Source of the DNA: Empedobacter tilapiae
Lineage (GTDB): Bacteria; Bacteroidota; Bacteroidia; Flavobacteriales; Weeksellaceae
Assembly: GCF_004785645.1 (NCBI RefSeq)
Contig: NZ_SRPE01000002.1
Span: 248,001 to 312,000 of the forward strand
Direction: 5' to 3'
DNA length: 64,000 nucleotides
Notes under the pieces: generated by a model
Told to the model about the DNA's origin: nothing
The model's input: the letters and a program-made list of their open reading frames with translations, nothing else
Database searches by the model: none
Position numbers and translations under genes: made by a program
Shown here: piece by piece, positions 18,501 through 27,901 of the stretch
Layout of the letters: every line of letters starts with the position of its first letter
Numbering within the stretch: the first letter of the stretch is position 1

Positions 18501-21500
18501 TCCAATCAAAGAAGAATATCGTGGCGGAATTTACATGAATTATGCGATGACGAAATTCAATGATGTGCAAACAGGAAGTCTTCATTTGGCGGTTCCTTTT
18601 ACCAATAAACAACTGAAAGTAACGGCTGAAGTTTTACGTGATAAATTGACGCCAGGTGCAAAGGAAAAATGGCAATTAAAAATTGAAGGACCAAATAAAG
18701 ACAAAGTTTCAGCTGAGGTTTTAGCAAGTATGTACGATGCTTCGTTGGATCAATTTGCGTCGAATTCTTTAGATTTTAATGTATATAATTTCACAAATTC
18801 AAGAAGAAATAATCCATTTAATCTCTATCAATTTTATTTAACAAATTCTTCTCGAGCAATTTATTATCGTACAAATTATGATTTTTATGCAAGAGGATAT
18901 GCAGGATTAGACCTTAATTTATTTGATTTTGGATTTAACCAATATCGTATGAATCGTATGATGAGAAAATCGGTAGCTGCTCCAGCTCAAATGAATAATG
19001 AATTGGCTGGAAATGTAGCAGGTGTACAAGTTGAAGCAGCTGATGTAGCTTTAGAGGAATCTTTAGTTGGTGTTCCAGGTTCAGTAAATAATATAACAAT
19101 ACGCGGAGCATCATCATTACAAGGGAATGAAAATTCACTTTATATAGTAGATGGAGTTGTATATGATAAAATGTCAGAACTTAATCCAGATGATATTCAG
19201 TCTATGAATGTATTGAAAGGAGAAGACGCAACTGCATTATATGGAGCAATAGGAGCAAATGGAGTAGTGGTTATTACAACTAAAAAAGGGGCAAATACAG
19301 CATTGGATAACGTAAAAGCGCGTACAAATCTAAATGAAACAGCGTTCTTTTATCCAAATTTAAAAACAGATGCAAAAGGAAATATTATTGTAGAATTTAC
19401 AACGCCAGAAAGTTTAACGGAATGGAAATTTATGGCAATTGCGCATACGCCAGATCTTAAAACAGGTTATTTAGAACAAAATGTTCGTACGCAAAAAGAC
19501 TTGATGGTTGTACCAAATATGCCACGTTTTTTACGCGAAGGCGATCAAATTTCGGTTTCGTCTAAGATTAATAATTTATCAGATAAAGTATTAAATGGTT
19601 CTGCAAAATTGATGTTGTTTGATGCATTTACCAATCAACCAATTGATACGCAATTCAAGTTGACTAATGCAATTCAGAATTTCTCTGTTGCAAAAGGAAG
19701 TTCGAATCAAGTGACGTGGACAATTGATGTTCCTAAAAATGTACAAGCGGTTGTTTATCGTGTGGTGGCTTCAGCTGGAGATTTTTCTGATGGAGAGGAA
19801 TCGGCTTTACCAATTTTGACAAATCGCATGATGGTGACAGAGACGTTACCAATTTATGTGAAAGAAGGTCAAAAGAAATCGTTCCAATTTGAGAATATGA
19901 TCAATAATAAATCGACTTCTTTGGATAATTTCAAATTAACCTTTGAGATGACAACGAATCCAATTTGGTATGCGATTTTCTCGTTGCCTTATTTGCGCGA
20001 ATATCCTTACGAATGCGCTGAGCAAGTCTTCTCGCGTTTATATGGGAATATGATTTCGGAAAAAGTGATTAATTCGAATCCAAAAATTAAAGCTGTTTTT
20101 GATGATTGGAACAAAAAAGGTGAATTGAAATCTAAATTACAATTGAACCAAGAATTGAAAAATATCATTTTAGAAGAAACGCCTTGGGTTAAAAATGCGG
20201 AAAGTGAAGAGGAGCAAATGAAACAAATTGCGGTTTTATTCCAATTAAATCAAATGCAAACGGAAATGAAATCGGCTTTCCAAAAATTAACGGATAAGCA
20301 ACAATCAAATGGTGGTTTTGCTTGGTTTGATGGCGGTCGTCCAAACGAATATATCACAACGCATATTGTTTCTGGTTTCGGAAATATGAAGAAAATGGAT
20401 GTGAATTTCAAAGCATTTGAAATAGATGTGAATCCATTAATCAAAAAAGCGATTCAGTTTATTGATGATGAGAATTTAAAACGTTTCAAAGAGTTCAAAA
20501 AAGATCAGAAATTATTCAAGGATGTTACGTATTCAGACGGTTTACATTATTTATATGCGCGTTCTTTCTTCCTAGAAGAGTATCCGATGTCGAAAGAGTT
20601 GGAAGAAATGAAAACGGCGATGTTAAAGAATTTGAATGATACAAAATTGGATTTATCGTTGCAACAAAAAGCGATGGCTGCAATTGTTATGAATCGTTTC
20701 CAAATGCAATCTGCTGCTAAAATCGTTGTGAATTCGATCAAAGAAAAAGCTGTAGAATCGGATGAAATGGGTATGTATTGGAAAGAAAATCAACCGGGTT
20801 GGTTTTGGTATCAAGCGCCTGTTGAAACACAATCGTTGTTAATTGAAGCGTTTGATGAAGTTACAAAAGACGAGAAATCAGTAGAAGAAATGAAAGTTTG
20901 GTTATTGAAAAATCGTCAAACAAATCAGTGGAATTCTACAAAAGCAACAACAAAAGCGGTTTATGCTTTAATGAATTTCGGTAAATCTTGGATAGATGCA
21001 GACAAAGGAATTGATGTAAAGATTGGAAACCAAAAATTTGATTTAGATAAAAATACGCAAGCTGGTTCAGGTTATGTAAAAACTTCTTGGAACAAAGAAG
21101 AAATAAAACCTGAAATGGGTAGAATTGAGGTTTCAAAAACTTCTCCTGGTGTCGCTTGGGGAGCAATGTATTGGCAATATTTTGAAGATTTGGATAAAAT
21201 AAAATCTGCTGAAACTGGAATCAAATTCAATAAGAAATTGTTTGTTAAATCGAATTCTGCAAATGGTCCAATTCTGAAAGAAATTACAACGTCAACGCCG
21301 ATAAAAGTTGGTGATATTGTAACGGTTCGTTTAGAGATTTCGGTTGATCGTAACATGCAATTTGTACATATTAAAGATATGCGAGCAAGTGGTTTCGAGC
21401 CTGTGAATGTGCTTTCTGGTTACAAATGGAAAGGAGAATTTGGGTATTACGAAAGTACACGTGATGCGGCAACAAATTTCTTTGCAGATTATATGAGAAA

Positions 21501-21636
21501 AGGAACCTATGTTTTCGAGTATGATTTGAAAGCGAATAATGCAGGTAATTTCTCGAACGGAATTACATCGATGCAGAATATGTATGCACCAGAATTGAGT
21601 ACGCAAAGCGAAGGAATTCGTGTTGAGATTAAATAA
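15586..21636 (+). CDS. Alpha-2-macroglobulin family protein with inserted TonB-plug-like domain
   Basis: A 2016-residue exported protein of the bacterial alpha-2-macroglobulin (protease-trap) family. The signal peptide MKQLLFLLLILTNSMLMAQ lacks a lipobox. After a long helical repeat-like N-terminus come macroglobulin domains; MG2 is marked by DRAIYRPGQTV near 547-557. The reactive thioester motif CAEQ is intact with Cys1477 in YPYECAEQVF, followed by the alpha-alpha toroid region. Between about 1125 and 1240 an extra segment holds SVNNITIRGASSL, SLYIVDGVVYD, LNPDDIQSMNVLKGEDATALYGAIGANGVVVITTKKG, which is a TonB-receptor plug-like domain. The gene stands alone with its own terminator. The protein probably acts in the periplasm or at the outer membrane. 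Confidence 0.9.
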   Translation: MKQLLFLLLILTNSMLMAQSPTIDQKWKEIDQQMQNGQFKSIQPKIDELKALSKKQNNQQSYMKALFYEAKIKVATSDEKDDVNFVFDLFKKDLDEKSNVNNAIVYSYLAELYQLYYNENRWKIQSRTNVENQATNDLRFWTEDTFKKTINDYFSKSIQSKNELINAKSQDYKMILNFTEDKKNAQQQLDLSPTLYDVLAKKYINYLNQNDEKDKANQLLADLVQLNTQKNNENAVLYNELILIDSKRGSISVQEIIKQKESLATKYPKAWYSSYVYATLATDYYGLQEDKLANTNKIFEIQQKVAKLYPNSEELENINNLVSKIKSQELSVQVERYINENQNTPIQLTHKNLSQVFVKVFAYNEGFDGKDKIQALNVYNENRIAEAQKFLNSLKVVDQYTIDVKSFEDYQNHSTIVKLNPLKSGRYIVLFSNNSEFKINTKDDIDYLDIMVSKYAINSLNEKASVVNRETGKPESNVAVEFSNLSDYNKKEFKILTSDKDGIITFPVTWRNFQYRVKDENTIYSTYYYDYDRYDNGDYSTVKIFTDRAIYRPGQTVYFKGIYYSSQDKARKVIPNSKLTIALYDVNGKELSKVDLTTNEFGSVNGSFILPSSALTGNFSISAIDKDGHYSFKVEEYKRPKFKVEIEKNKGVYSLNDKVKVEGKAIAFSGANIDNAKVSYRVYRQEIFTFWPWYRSIPAGRGEREEITFGDIKTDAEGKFNFEFVAKPASEKKKDEVRTYNYFIEVNATDINGETQSESSSVKVGDTRMSLNVAISEKIKADDLKAFKVEVKNLNDEKLDGKGHIEIYSLNAPKEVIRRQKFTTDYNFYSKEEFKKLFLNEPYGDEMNPKTWTTNQKIFENDFDTKVSDEIKFNQASNLEEGYYVIKGFVLDGTQKVEVDKLIYVSNEKKANEIKTLLAVSPNQSSYQPKDVAKIEFKSGSKNTFVYYEVEANQVIIDKGFLDLSKKSVVEIPIKEEYRGGIYMNYAMTKFNDVQTGSLHLAVPFTNKQLKVTAEVLRDKLTPGAKEKWQLKIEGPNKDKVSAEVLASMYDASLDQFASNSLDFNVYNFTNSRRNNPFNLYQFYLTNSSRAIYYRTNYDFYARGYAGLDLNLFDFGFNQYRMNRMMRKSVAAPAQMNNELAGNVAGVQVEAADVALEESLVGVPGSVNNITIRGASSLQGNENSLYIVDGVVYDKMSELNPDDIQSMNVLKGEDATALYGAIGANGVVVITTKKGANTALDNVKARTNLNETAFFYPNLKTDAKGNIIVEFTTPESLTEWKFMAIAHTPDLKTGYLEQNVRTQKDLMVVPNMPRFLREGDQISVSSKINNLSDKVLNGSAKLMLFDAFTNQPIDTQFKLTNAIQNFSVAKGSSNQVTWTIDVPKNVQAVVYRVVASAGDFSDGEESALPILTNRMMVTETLPIYVKEGQKKSFQFENMINNKSTSLDNFKLTFEMTTNPIWYAIFSLPYLREYPYECAEQVFSRLYGNMISEKVINSNPKIKAVFDDWNKKGELKSKLQLNQELKNIILEETPWVKNAESEEEQMKQIAVLFQLNQMQTEMKSAFQKLTDKQQSNGGFAWFDGGRPNEYITTHIVSGFGNMKKMDVNFKAFEIDVNPLIKKAIQFIDDENLKRFKEFKKDQKLFKDVTYSDGLHYLYARSFFLEEYPMSKELEEMKTAMLKNLNDTKLDLSLQQKAMAAIVMNRFQMQSAAKIVVNSIKEKAVESDEMGMYWKENQPGWFWYQAPVETQSLLIEAFDEVTKDEKSVEEMKVWLLKNRQTNQWNSTKATTKAVYALMNFGKSWIDADKGIDVKIGNQKFDLDKNTQAGSGYVKTSWNKEEIKPEMGRIEVSKTSPGVAWGAMYWQYFEDLDKIKSAETGIKFNKKLFVKSNSANGPILKEITTSTPIKVGDIVTVRLEISVDRNMQFVHIKDMRASGFEPVNVLSGYKWKGEFGYYESTRDAATNFFADYMRKGTYVFEYDLKANNAGNFSNGITSMQNMYAPELSTQSEGIRVEIK

Positions 21637-21655
21637 TCAATTCAAATTAATAAAT

Positions 21656-21688
21656 AAAAAAGAGCAGAGATTATTCTCAGCTCTTTTT
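21656..21688 (+). terminator. Terminator of the alpha-2-macroglobulin gene
   Basis: AAAAAGAGC and GAGA pair with TCTC and GCTCTTTTTT across one A-A mismatch and a TTAT loop, followed by T residues. Confidence 0.82.
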
Positions 21689-21846
21689 TTATGAAGCCTA
21701 TTGTTTTTTATAGAGTTTTTAAATTTATTTTAACTGTTTTGTATCTTTTAAATCTCCAATTTATGTATTTAAGTTGATGAATCAATCAATAACAAAAAGG
21801 ACTTTGGATTAAGACTTTTCTTCTTAAATTTATCAAAACATTCAAA

Positions 21847-23493
21847 ATGAAAAAAACATCAATATTCTTAGGTATAGTTGCTTTTGCTGGAATTGTCAGT
21901 TCTTGTTCAACTCAAAAAACAGCATCGGAATCAACTCAAACTTCAACAGAAATGACAAAAGATTACGCTTATCAATATTATGCTCAAGTTCCATTAACAA
22001 CAGATATATCGCATTTAACAAAGAATGAAAAAGAAATTTTGCATTTAATGTTTAAAACAGCTGATATTATGGACGATTTATTTTGGCAACAAGCTTATGG
22101 TGCTAAAATAGATTTGATGGATGAAACCAAAGGTGAGGCCAAAGAATATGCAAAAATAAATTATGGTCCTTGGGATAGATTAAATAATGAAGCGCCTTTT
22201 ATAAATGGTGTTGAAGCAAAACCAGCTGGCGCAACTTTTTATCCTACAAATATGACAAAAGAGGAATTTGAACAAGCTAATATAGAAGATGGTAAATCTC
22301 CTTATACAATCATTCGCCGTAACCGCGAAGGTAATTTATATTCAATTCCGTATCACGAAAATTTCAAAAATCAATTATCAAAAGCAGCTGAATATTTGAC
22401 AAAAGCTTCTGAATTAGCTGAGGATGCTGGACTTAAAAATTATTTAAAATTACGTGCTGTAGCTTTGATGAACGATGATTTCTATGAAAGTGATTTAGCT
22501 TGGATGGATATGAAAAATGCGAATATTGATATGGTAGTTGGTCCTATCGAAAATTATGAAGATCAATTATTTGGATATAAAACCTCTTATTCGGCGTATA
22601 TTTTAGTAAAAGATATCGAATGGTCGAAGAAATTAGCCAAATTCGTACAATATTTACCAGAATTGCAAAAGAATTTGCCCGTCTCTGCAAATTATAAAAA
22701 AGAAGTTCCAGGCACAGATTCTGATCTTAATGCGTATGATGTTGTGTATTATGCGGGAGATTGTAATGCGGCAGGTAAAACAATTGCGATTAATTTACCA
22801 AATGATGAAAAAGTTCAATTGGAAAAAGGAACCCGTCGTTTGCAATTAAAAAATGCTATGAAAGCAAAATTTGATAAAATTCTTGCACCTATTGCAACTG
22901 CTTTGATTGATGAAAGCCAGCAGAAGAATATCAAATTTGATGCTTTCTTTTCTAATGTCATGTTTCACGAAGTGGCACATGGTTTAGGAATCAAAAATAC
23001 AGTAAATGGAAAAGGTTCTGTTCGCGATGCTTTAAAAGAAGCTAATTCAGCTTTAGAAGAAGGAAAAGCAGATATTCTTGGTCTATACATGGTCAATCAA
23101 TTGTTAAAAAAAGAAGAATTGACAGGAACACAAGAAGATTATTTTGTGACTTTTTTAGCTGGAATCTTACGTTCTGTTCGTTTTGGAGCGAGTTCTGCAC
23201 ACGGACAAGCAAACATGATTGCGTTCAACTATTTTGCTGAAAATGGTGCTTTCGAAAAATCTGCAAATGGACGTTACAAAGTAAATGTAGCTAAAATGGA
23301 AAAAGCAATGAATGGTTTATCAGAATTGATCTTAACATTGCAAGGAAATGGAGATTACGATGGTGTGAAAAAATTATATGCTGATAAAGGAATTATTCAC
23401 GACGATTTACAAAAAGATTTAGATGTCTTGAAAACGAAAAGTATTCCAGTTGATGTTGTTTTTGAACAAGGACCTAAAATGTTAGGATTGTAA
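21847..23493 (+). CDS. M49 (dipeptidyl peptidase III)-like zinc peptidase lipoprotein
   Basis: The 548-residue protein starts MKKTSIFLGIVAFAGIVSSC, a lipoprotein signal with Cys20, so it is membrane-anchored in the cell envelope. The zinc site is HEVAH at residues 374-378 with the second motif EEGKAD at 404-409, matching the M49 pair (HExxGH and EExxAD/E) except that the first motif is the pentapeptide HExxH form. Around it are VMFHEVAHGLGIKNT and ALEEGKADILGLYM, typical of Bacteroidetes dipeptidyl peptidase III-like hydrolases. It likely releases dipeptides from peptides; substrate unknown. Monocistronic, with a hairpin after the stop. Confidence 0.85.
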   Translation: MKKTSIFLGIVAFAGIVSSCSTQKTASESTQTSTEMTKDYAYQYYAQVPLTTDISHLTKNEKEILHLMFKTADIMDDLFWQQAYGAKIDLMDETKGEAKEYAKINYGPWDRLNNEAPFINGVEAKPAGATFYPTNMTKEEFEQANIEDGKSPYTIIRRNREGNLYSIPYHENFKNQLSKAAEYLTKASELAEDAGLKNYLKLRAVALMNDDFYESDLAWMDMKNANIDMVVGPIENYEDQLFGYKTSYSAYILVKDIEWSKKLAKFVQYLPELQKNLPVSANYKKEVPGTDSDLNAYDVVYYAGDCNAAGKTIAINLPNDEKVQLEKGTRRLQLKNAMKAKFDKILAPIATALIDESQQKNIKFDAFFSNVMFHEVAHGLGIKNTVNGKGSVRDALKEANSALEEGKADILGLYMVNQLLKKEELTGTQEDYFVTFLAGILRSVRFGASSAHGQANMIAFNYFAENGAFEKSANGRYKVNVAKMEKAMNGLSELILTLQGNGDYDGVKKLYADKGIIHDDLQKDLDVLKTKSIPVDVVFEQGPKMLGL

Positions 23494-23516
23494 TAATAAC
23501 CGATATTAAATAAATT

Positions 23517-23545
23517 AAAAGCCACTTTATAAGTGGCTTTTAATT
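23517..23545 (+). terminator. Terminator of the M49-like gene
   Basis: Perfect 11-bp stem AAAAGCCACTT/AAGTGGCTTTT with a 3-base loop; it lies between convergent genes. Confidence 0.8.
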
Positions 23546-24062
23546 TACTTTTTCAAAATATATCACTTCATTATTATCTGGATCACCAATAAAAAAGTCT
23601 ATTTCAAAGTTGGTGAAATTTCGTTTTATCCCTTGTACATTGATTACATTTCCGCAATAAAAAGATAAAGCATTTATATCTTCAATTTCTGATGAATATT
23701 CAAATTTTCCTTGTGGACAAAATCTTAACATTTGGAATATTTTCATTCAAATAAAAAGTCCCATCAGAACTCATTTTTAATCTTACTTTTTCTAAATGAC
23801 TAACATCAACTGTTGAAGATTCAGAAACTTTGTAAGTTCCCACAATATTCTTATCAGTTACTTCATAGAGCAATAAAGGCTTTATCGAATAATAAATAAA
23901 AATTAACAAAAGAAAAATGAATAAACTAAATCCTTTTAAAATTTGGTTTTTATTCATAGGACTTCTCCAAAAACTAATAACCATTAAAATTATTCCAATT
24001 AAAAATGAGATTGCTAAAATAATAATTATTAAGCCCTGAAAAAGTAAAGAAAATATAGTCAT
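23540..24062 (-). pseudogene. Frameshifted small membrane protein (two overlapping frames)
   Basis: Two frames together read as one protein. The 5' frame (ATG at 24062) gives two hydrophobic helices (ILAISFLIGIILMVISF and FSLFIFLLLIFIYYSIKPLLL) and then IVGTYKVSESSTVDVSHLEKVRLKMSSDGTFYLNENIPN before running into a stop near 23700. The other frame continues sensibly as MLRFCPQGKFEYSSEIEDINALSFYCGNVINVQG to a stop at 23540. The overlap at about 23700-23746 implies a one-base frame change near 23725-23735. The start codon overlaps the stop of the YqiA-type gene by one base, so it was co-translated. No family was recognised. It is either a real mutation or an assembly error. Confidence 0.7.
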
Positions 24063-24565
24063 TAAGCTTTTTTATTCTCCAAAAAAGTTCCAAACGCTTT
24101 TTCGAATTCTTCTAATGTGATTAAATGTGTCATTTCAGCATCAAAAATTTGTTCGATATTTCCGTTTTGTTTTTGAAGATTTTCTACAAATTCAATCTGA
24201 AATTTTGGTTCGATCACATCATCTTTTAAACCTGTGAAAATTAAATTTGATTTTGTTGGAACTCCTTTTAATAATTGTTCTGGCAAAAATGGTTTTAAAC
24301 GTTCTACTGCAATTACAGCAGGATTAAACATCAAAACTGGAACATTTAATAGTAATCCCAAATAATAACTTATCATTCCTCCTAAACTTGTTCCTGCAAT
24401 AAATTCGATTGGTTCTTTTGTAAAATGTTCTACCAAATCTTGAATCAAAGTTGGAGCATTATCGTAATCAATTGATGGTGCGTAACATTCTCCCAAAGAG
24501 TCTAAATATTCTCTCTTTTCATCTGTTACAAAACCTTGGTAGCCGTGTAAGTATGCAAATTTCAT
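24062..24565 (-). CDS. YqiA/YcfP-family alpha/beta hydrolase (esterase)
   Basis: This 167-residue cytoplasmic protein starts with FAYLHGYQGF, the oxyanion-side motif of the YqiA family. The nucleophile elbow is GTSLGG with Ser60, Asp116 lies in GLKDDVIEP and His147 in AEMTHLI, giving a complete catalytic triad. The small size without a lid fits YqiA-type esterases. Physiological substrate unknown. It is followed directly (one-base overlap) by the frameshifted membrane protein. Confidence 0.85.
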   Translation of the reverse strand: MKFAYLHGYQGFVTDEKREYLDSLGECYAPSIDYDNAPTLIQDLVEHFTKEPIEFIAGTSLGGMISYYLGLLLNVPVLMFNPAVIAVERLKPFLPEQLLKGVPTKSNLIFTGLKDDVIEPKFQIEFVENLQKQNGNIEQIFDAEMTHLITLEEFEKAFGTFLENKKA

Positions 24566-24624
24566 TTGTTTAAAATTTTAATAATTTGATACTGAAAACT
24601 TTCAGTAGTTAATGTAAAAGTACT

Positions 24625-24657
24625 AAAAAACCCTTTCTAAAATTTTCAGAAAGGGTT
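24625..24657 (-). terminator. Terminator of secA
   Basis: On the minus strand a 10-bp stem AACCCTTTCT/AGAAAGGGTT followed by a T run lies 23 bases after the secA stop. Confidence 0.82.
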
Positions 24658-24679
24658 AAAGTTATATAAAAAAATCTTT

Positions 24680-27600
24680 TTAGTTTACTGATTCAGTTTC
24701 CTCTACAGATTCTTCTTTTTGAGCATTTGGTAATTCTCCTTTGAATAAGAACGAAATGATTTCTTTGTTCACTGTATCCAACATTCTTTGGAAAATATGG
24801 AAAGACTCTTGTTTGTAAACAACCAATGGATCTTTTTGTTCGTAAACCGCATTTTGAGATGTTTTACGTAAGTCATCAACATCACGTAAGTGCTCTTTCC
24901 AGTTATCATCAATCAAACTTAAAACAACAGATTTTTCGAAATCTTTGATTAAAGTTTTGCCTTGAGATTCGTAAGCTTCTTTCAAATCACAAACAACTGT
25001 CATTTGACGGATTCCGTCTGTAAACGGCACTTGAATACGAGAGAACATATGTCCTTGATTTTCGAAAACATTTGAAATTACTGGGAAAGCAGTTTCTGCA
25101 ACATACTTCATACGTGCTTTGTAATCTTCAATTGCTGCATCGTACGTAATATTTGTTAAATCTTTAATTGATTTAGATCTAAATTCATCTTCTGTAACAG
25201 GAGTTCCCATTGTAAAGAATTTAATTAAATCTAATTCATATTGACCAAAATCTTCGAAATCTTTGTTTGATTTTACAACAGAAGCCGCAACATCATAAAT
25301 CATGTTTGCGATATCCACTTCCAAGCGATCTCCGAATAATGCATTGTGACGACGTTTGTAAATTACTTCACGTTGTTTGTTCATTACATCATCATACTCT
25401 AACAAACGTTTACGAATACCGAAGTTGTTTTCCTCAACTTTTTTCTGTGCACGTTCGATCGACTTAGTAATCATAGAATGCTCAATCACATCACCATCTT
25501 TGTGTCCCATACGGTCCATTAATTTTGCAATTCTTTCTGAACCGAATAAACGCATTAATGAATCTTCTAATGAAACGAAGAATTGAGATGATCCTGGATC
25601 TCCTTGACGACCAGCACGACCACGTAACTGACGATCTACACGACGAGAATCGTGACGTTCTGTACCAATAATTGCTAAACCTCCAGATTCTTTTACTTCT
25701 TTCGTCAATTTAATATCAGTACCACGACCAGCCATATTCGTTGCAATTGTTACAGCTCCTGGTTTACCTGCTTCTGTTACAATGTCAGCTTCGCTTTTAT
25801 GTAATTTAGCATTTAAAACATTGTGATTGATTCCACGTAATTTTAATGCTTTTGATAATAATTCAGAAATCTCAACATTAGTTGTACCAACTAAAACTGG
25901 ACGTTTGTCATCTTGGGATAAACGAACAATTTCTTCGATTACTGCTTTATATTTTTCACGATTTGTTTTGAAAACAATATCATTTCTGTCATGACGCAAA
26001 ATAGGGCGGTTTGTAGGAATAGAAACAACATCTAATTTGTAAATTTCCCAAAACTCACCAGCTTCAGTTTCTGCTGTACCAGTCATACCACCCAACTTGT
26101 TGTACATACGGAAGTAATTTTGTAACGTAATTGTAGCAAAAGTTTGTGTCGCTGCTTCAATTTTCACATTCTCTTTCGCTTCAATTGCTTGGTGTAATCC
26201 ATCAGAATAGCGACGACCATCCATGATACGTCCAGTTGATTCGTCAACGATTTTTACTTCACCATCTACAACAACGTACTCGATATCTTTTTCGAATAAC
26301 GTATAAGCTTTCAATAACTGACTTAAAGTATGAATACGTTCAGATTTGATAGAGAAGTTACGGAAGAATTCTTCTTTCATTTGAAGAATCTCTTCTTTAT
26401 CTTTTCCAGAATTTTCAATCGCTCCAATATTTGTAGAAACGTCTGGTAAAATGAAAAATTGATCATCTTCCATACCTTTTGACAAATACTCGATTCCTTT
26501 ATCTGTTAAATCTGATTGATTTTGTTTTTCATCAATTACAAAGTATAAATGCTCATCAATTTTCGGCATTTCACGATTGTTGTCTTGAATGAAATGCGCT
26601 TCTGTTTTCTGTAATTGGGCACGAATACCATCTTGAGATAAGAATTTGATTAATGGTTTGTATTTTGGTAAACCACGGTAAACTTGGTATAATTTGAAAC
26701 CACCTTCTTTTAAATCTCCTTGTTTGAATAATGTTTTTGCTTCGTTTAATGTTTTTCCTAACATCTCACGTTGCATTTGGTATAAACGATCAATTTTTGG
26801 TCTTAGTACGTCAAATTCGTGACGATCTCCTTGTGGAACTGGACCAGAAATAATTAATGGTGTACGAGCATCATCAATTAAAACAGAATCGACCTCATCG
26901 ACAATCGCAAAGTTTAATTCACGTTGTACCAAAGCATCTGGCGTGTTTGCCATATTGTCACGTAAATAATCGAAACCAAATTCGTTATTTGTTCCATACA
27001 CAATATCAGATGCATACGCATCACGACGACCTGGAGAGTTTGGTTGGTGATTATCAATACAATCTACAGATAGCCCATGGAAAGAGAAAATTGGACGCAT
27101 CCACGCCATATCTCGTTTAGCCAAGTAATCATTTACCGTTACTAAGTGGACTCCACGTCCTGTCAATGCGTTTAAATAGATTGGTAAAGTTGCTACTAAT
27201 GTTTTTCCTTCACCTGTTTGCATCTCTGCAATACGACCTAAGTGTAAAGCAGATCCACCAATAAACTGAACATCATAATGAGACATATCCCATGTAACTT
27301 GACGACCAGCTGCATCCCAAGAATTTTTCCATACGGCAGTATTGTCGTCTTTTAAAGACACGAAATCATGACCACGATTTACCAATGTTTTATCGAAGTC
27401 AGAGGCAGTTACTTCTAACGTTTCGTTTTCTGTAAAACGTTTACCTGTCTCGCGCATTACGGCAAAAGCTTCTGGTAAAATTTCTAATAAAATCTTTTCT
27501 TCAATCTCGTAAGCTTGCTTGTTGATTTTATCGATTTGAGTATATAAATCTTCCTTCTCTCCAAAGTCTTCAGTTTCTTCAACTTTTAATTTTAACTCAT

Positions 27601-27802
27601 CAATTTGAGTTTTAAGATCTTTTGTTGCTTCAACTAATTTAGTTTTGAAATTTGTTGTTTTTTCTCTTAATTCATCAATTGTTAATGAACCAAGTGATTG
27701 ACCTGCTTGATTAGCAAGGTCAACATATTTTTGTAATTCTTTTACATCTTTGGCATTCTTATCACCTAAGAAACCTTGTAAAATTTTGTTTAAAATATTC
27801 AT
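24680..27802 (-). CDS. secA: Preprotein translocase ATPase SecA
   Basis: A 1040-residue SecA, the ATP-driven motor that pushes preproteins through SecYEG. Walker A is TGEGKT around 196-201, DEVDSVLIDDARTPLIISG marks the DEAD motor, followed by the preprotein cross-linking region, TNMAGRGTDIKL in the second motor domain and QLRGRAGRQGDPGSS. It is longer than E. coli SecA (901) because of a coiled insert at about 50-105 and further inserts in the middle, the usual Bacteroidetes form. The C-terminus (EESVEETESVN) lacks the Cys-rich zinc motif that binds SecB. Monocistronic with its own promoter element and terminator. Confidence 0.97.
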   Translation of the reverse strand: MNILNKILQGFLGDKNAKDVKELQKYVDLANQAGQSLGSLTIDELREKTTNFKTKLVEATKDLKTQIDELKLKVEETEDFGEKEDLYTQIDKINKQAYEIEEKILLEILPEAFAVMRETGKRFTENETLEVTASDFDKTLVNRGHDFVSLKDDNTAVWKNSWDAAGRQVTWDMSHYDVQFIGGSALHLGRIAEMQTGEGKTLVATLPIYLNALTGRGVHLVTVNDYLAKRDMAWMRPIFSFHGLSVDCIDNHQPNSPGRRDAYASDIVYGTNNEFGFDYLRDNMANTPDALVQRELNFAIVDEVDSVLIDDARTPLIISGPVPQGDRHEFDVLRPKIDRLYQMQREMLGKTLNEAKTLFKQGDLKEGGFKLYQVYRGLPKYKPLIKFLSQDGIRAQLQKTEAHFIQDNNREMPKIDEHLYFVIDEKQNQSDLTDKGIEYLSKGMEDDQFFILPDVSTNIGAIENSGKDKEEILQMKEEFFRNFSIKSERIHTLSQLLKAYTLFEKDIEYVVVDGEVKIVDESTGRIMDGRRYSDGLHQAIEAKENVKIEAATQTFATITLQNYFRMYNKLGGMTGTAETEAGEFWEIYKLDVVSIPTNRPILRHDRNDIVFKTNREKYKAVIEEIVRLSQDDKRPVLVGTTNVEISELLSKALKLRGINHNVLNAKLHKSEADIVTEAGKPGAVTIATNMAGRGTDIKLTKEVKESGGLAIIGTERHDSRRVDRQLRGRAGRQGDPGSSQFFVSLEDSLMRLFGSERIAKLMDRMGHKDGDVIEHSMITKSIERAQKKVEENNFGIRKRLLEYDDVMNKQREVIYKRRHNALFGDRLEVDIANMIYDVAASVVKSNKDFEDFGQYELDLIKFFTMGTPVTEDEFRSKSIKDLTNITYDAAIEDYKARMKYVAETAFPVISNVFENQGHMFSRIQVPFTDGIRQMTVVCDLKEAYESQGKTLIKDFEKSVVLSLIDDNWKEHLRDVDDLRKTSQNAVYEQKDPLVVYKQESFHIFQRMLDTVNKEIISFLFKGELPNAQKEESVEETESVN

Positions 27803-27860
27803 ATTTTTCTGCGTTCTTCGTCAAAATTAGCTACAATATATTTGATGACTAATTCAGATG

Positions 27861-27868
27861 CAAATATA
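27861..27868 (-). promoter_or_regulatory. Putative -7 promoter element of secA
   Basis: On the minus strand TATATTTG fits TAnnTTTG and lies about 60 bases before the secA ATG. Confidence 0.45.
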
Positions 27869-27901
27869 CGTTAACTATGTTATTTATAGATTATAGAATC
27901 G

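Noticed and set aside
25267-25586. Plus-strand open frames inside secA
   Set aside because: They lie wholly opposite conserved secA sequence and have no recognisable features.
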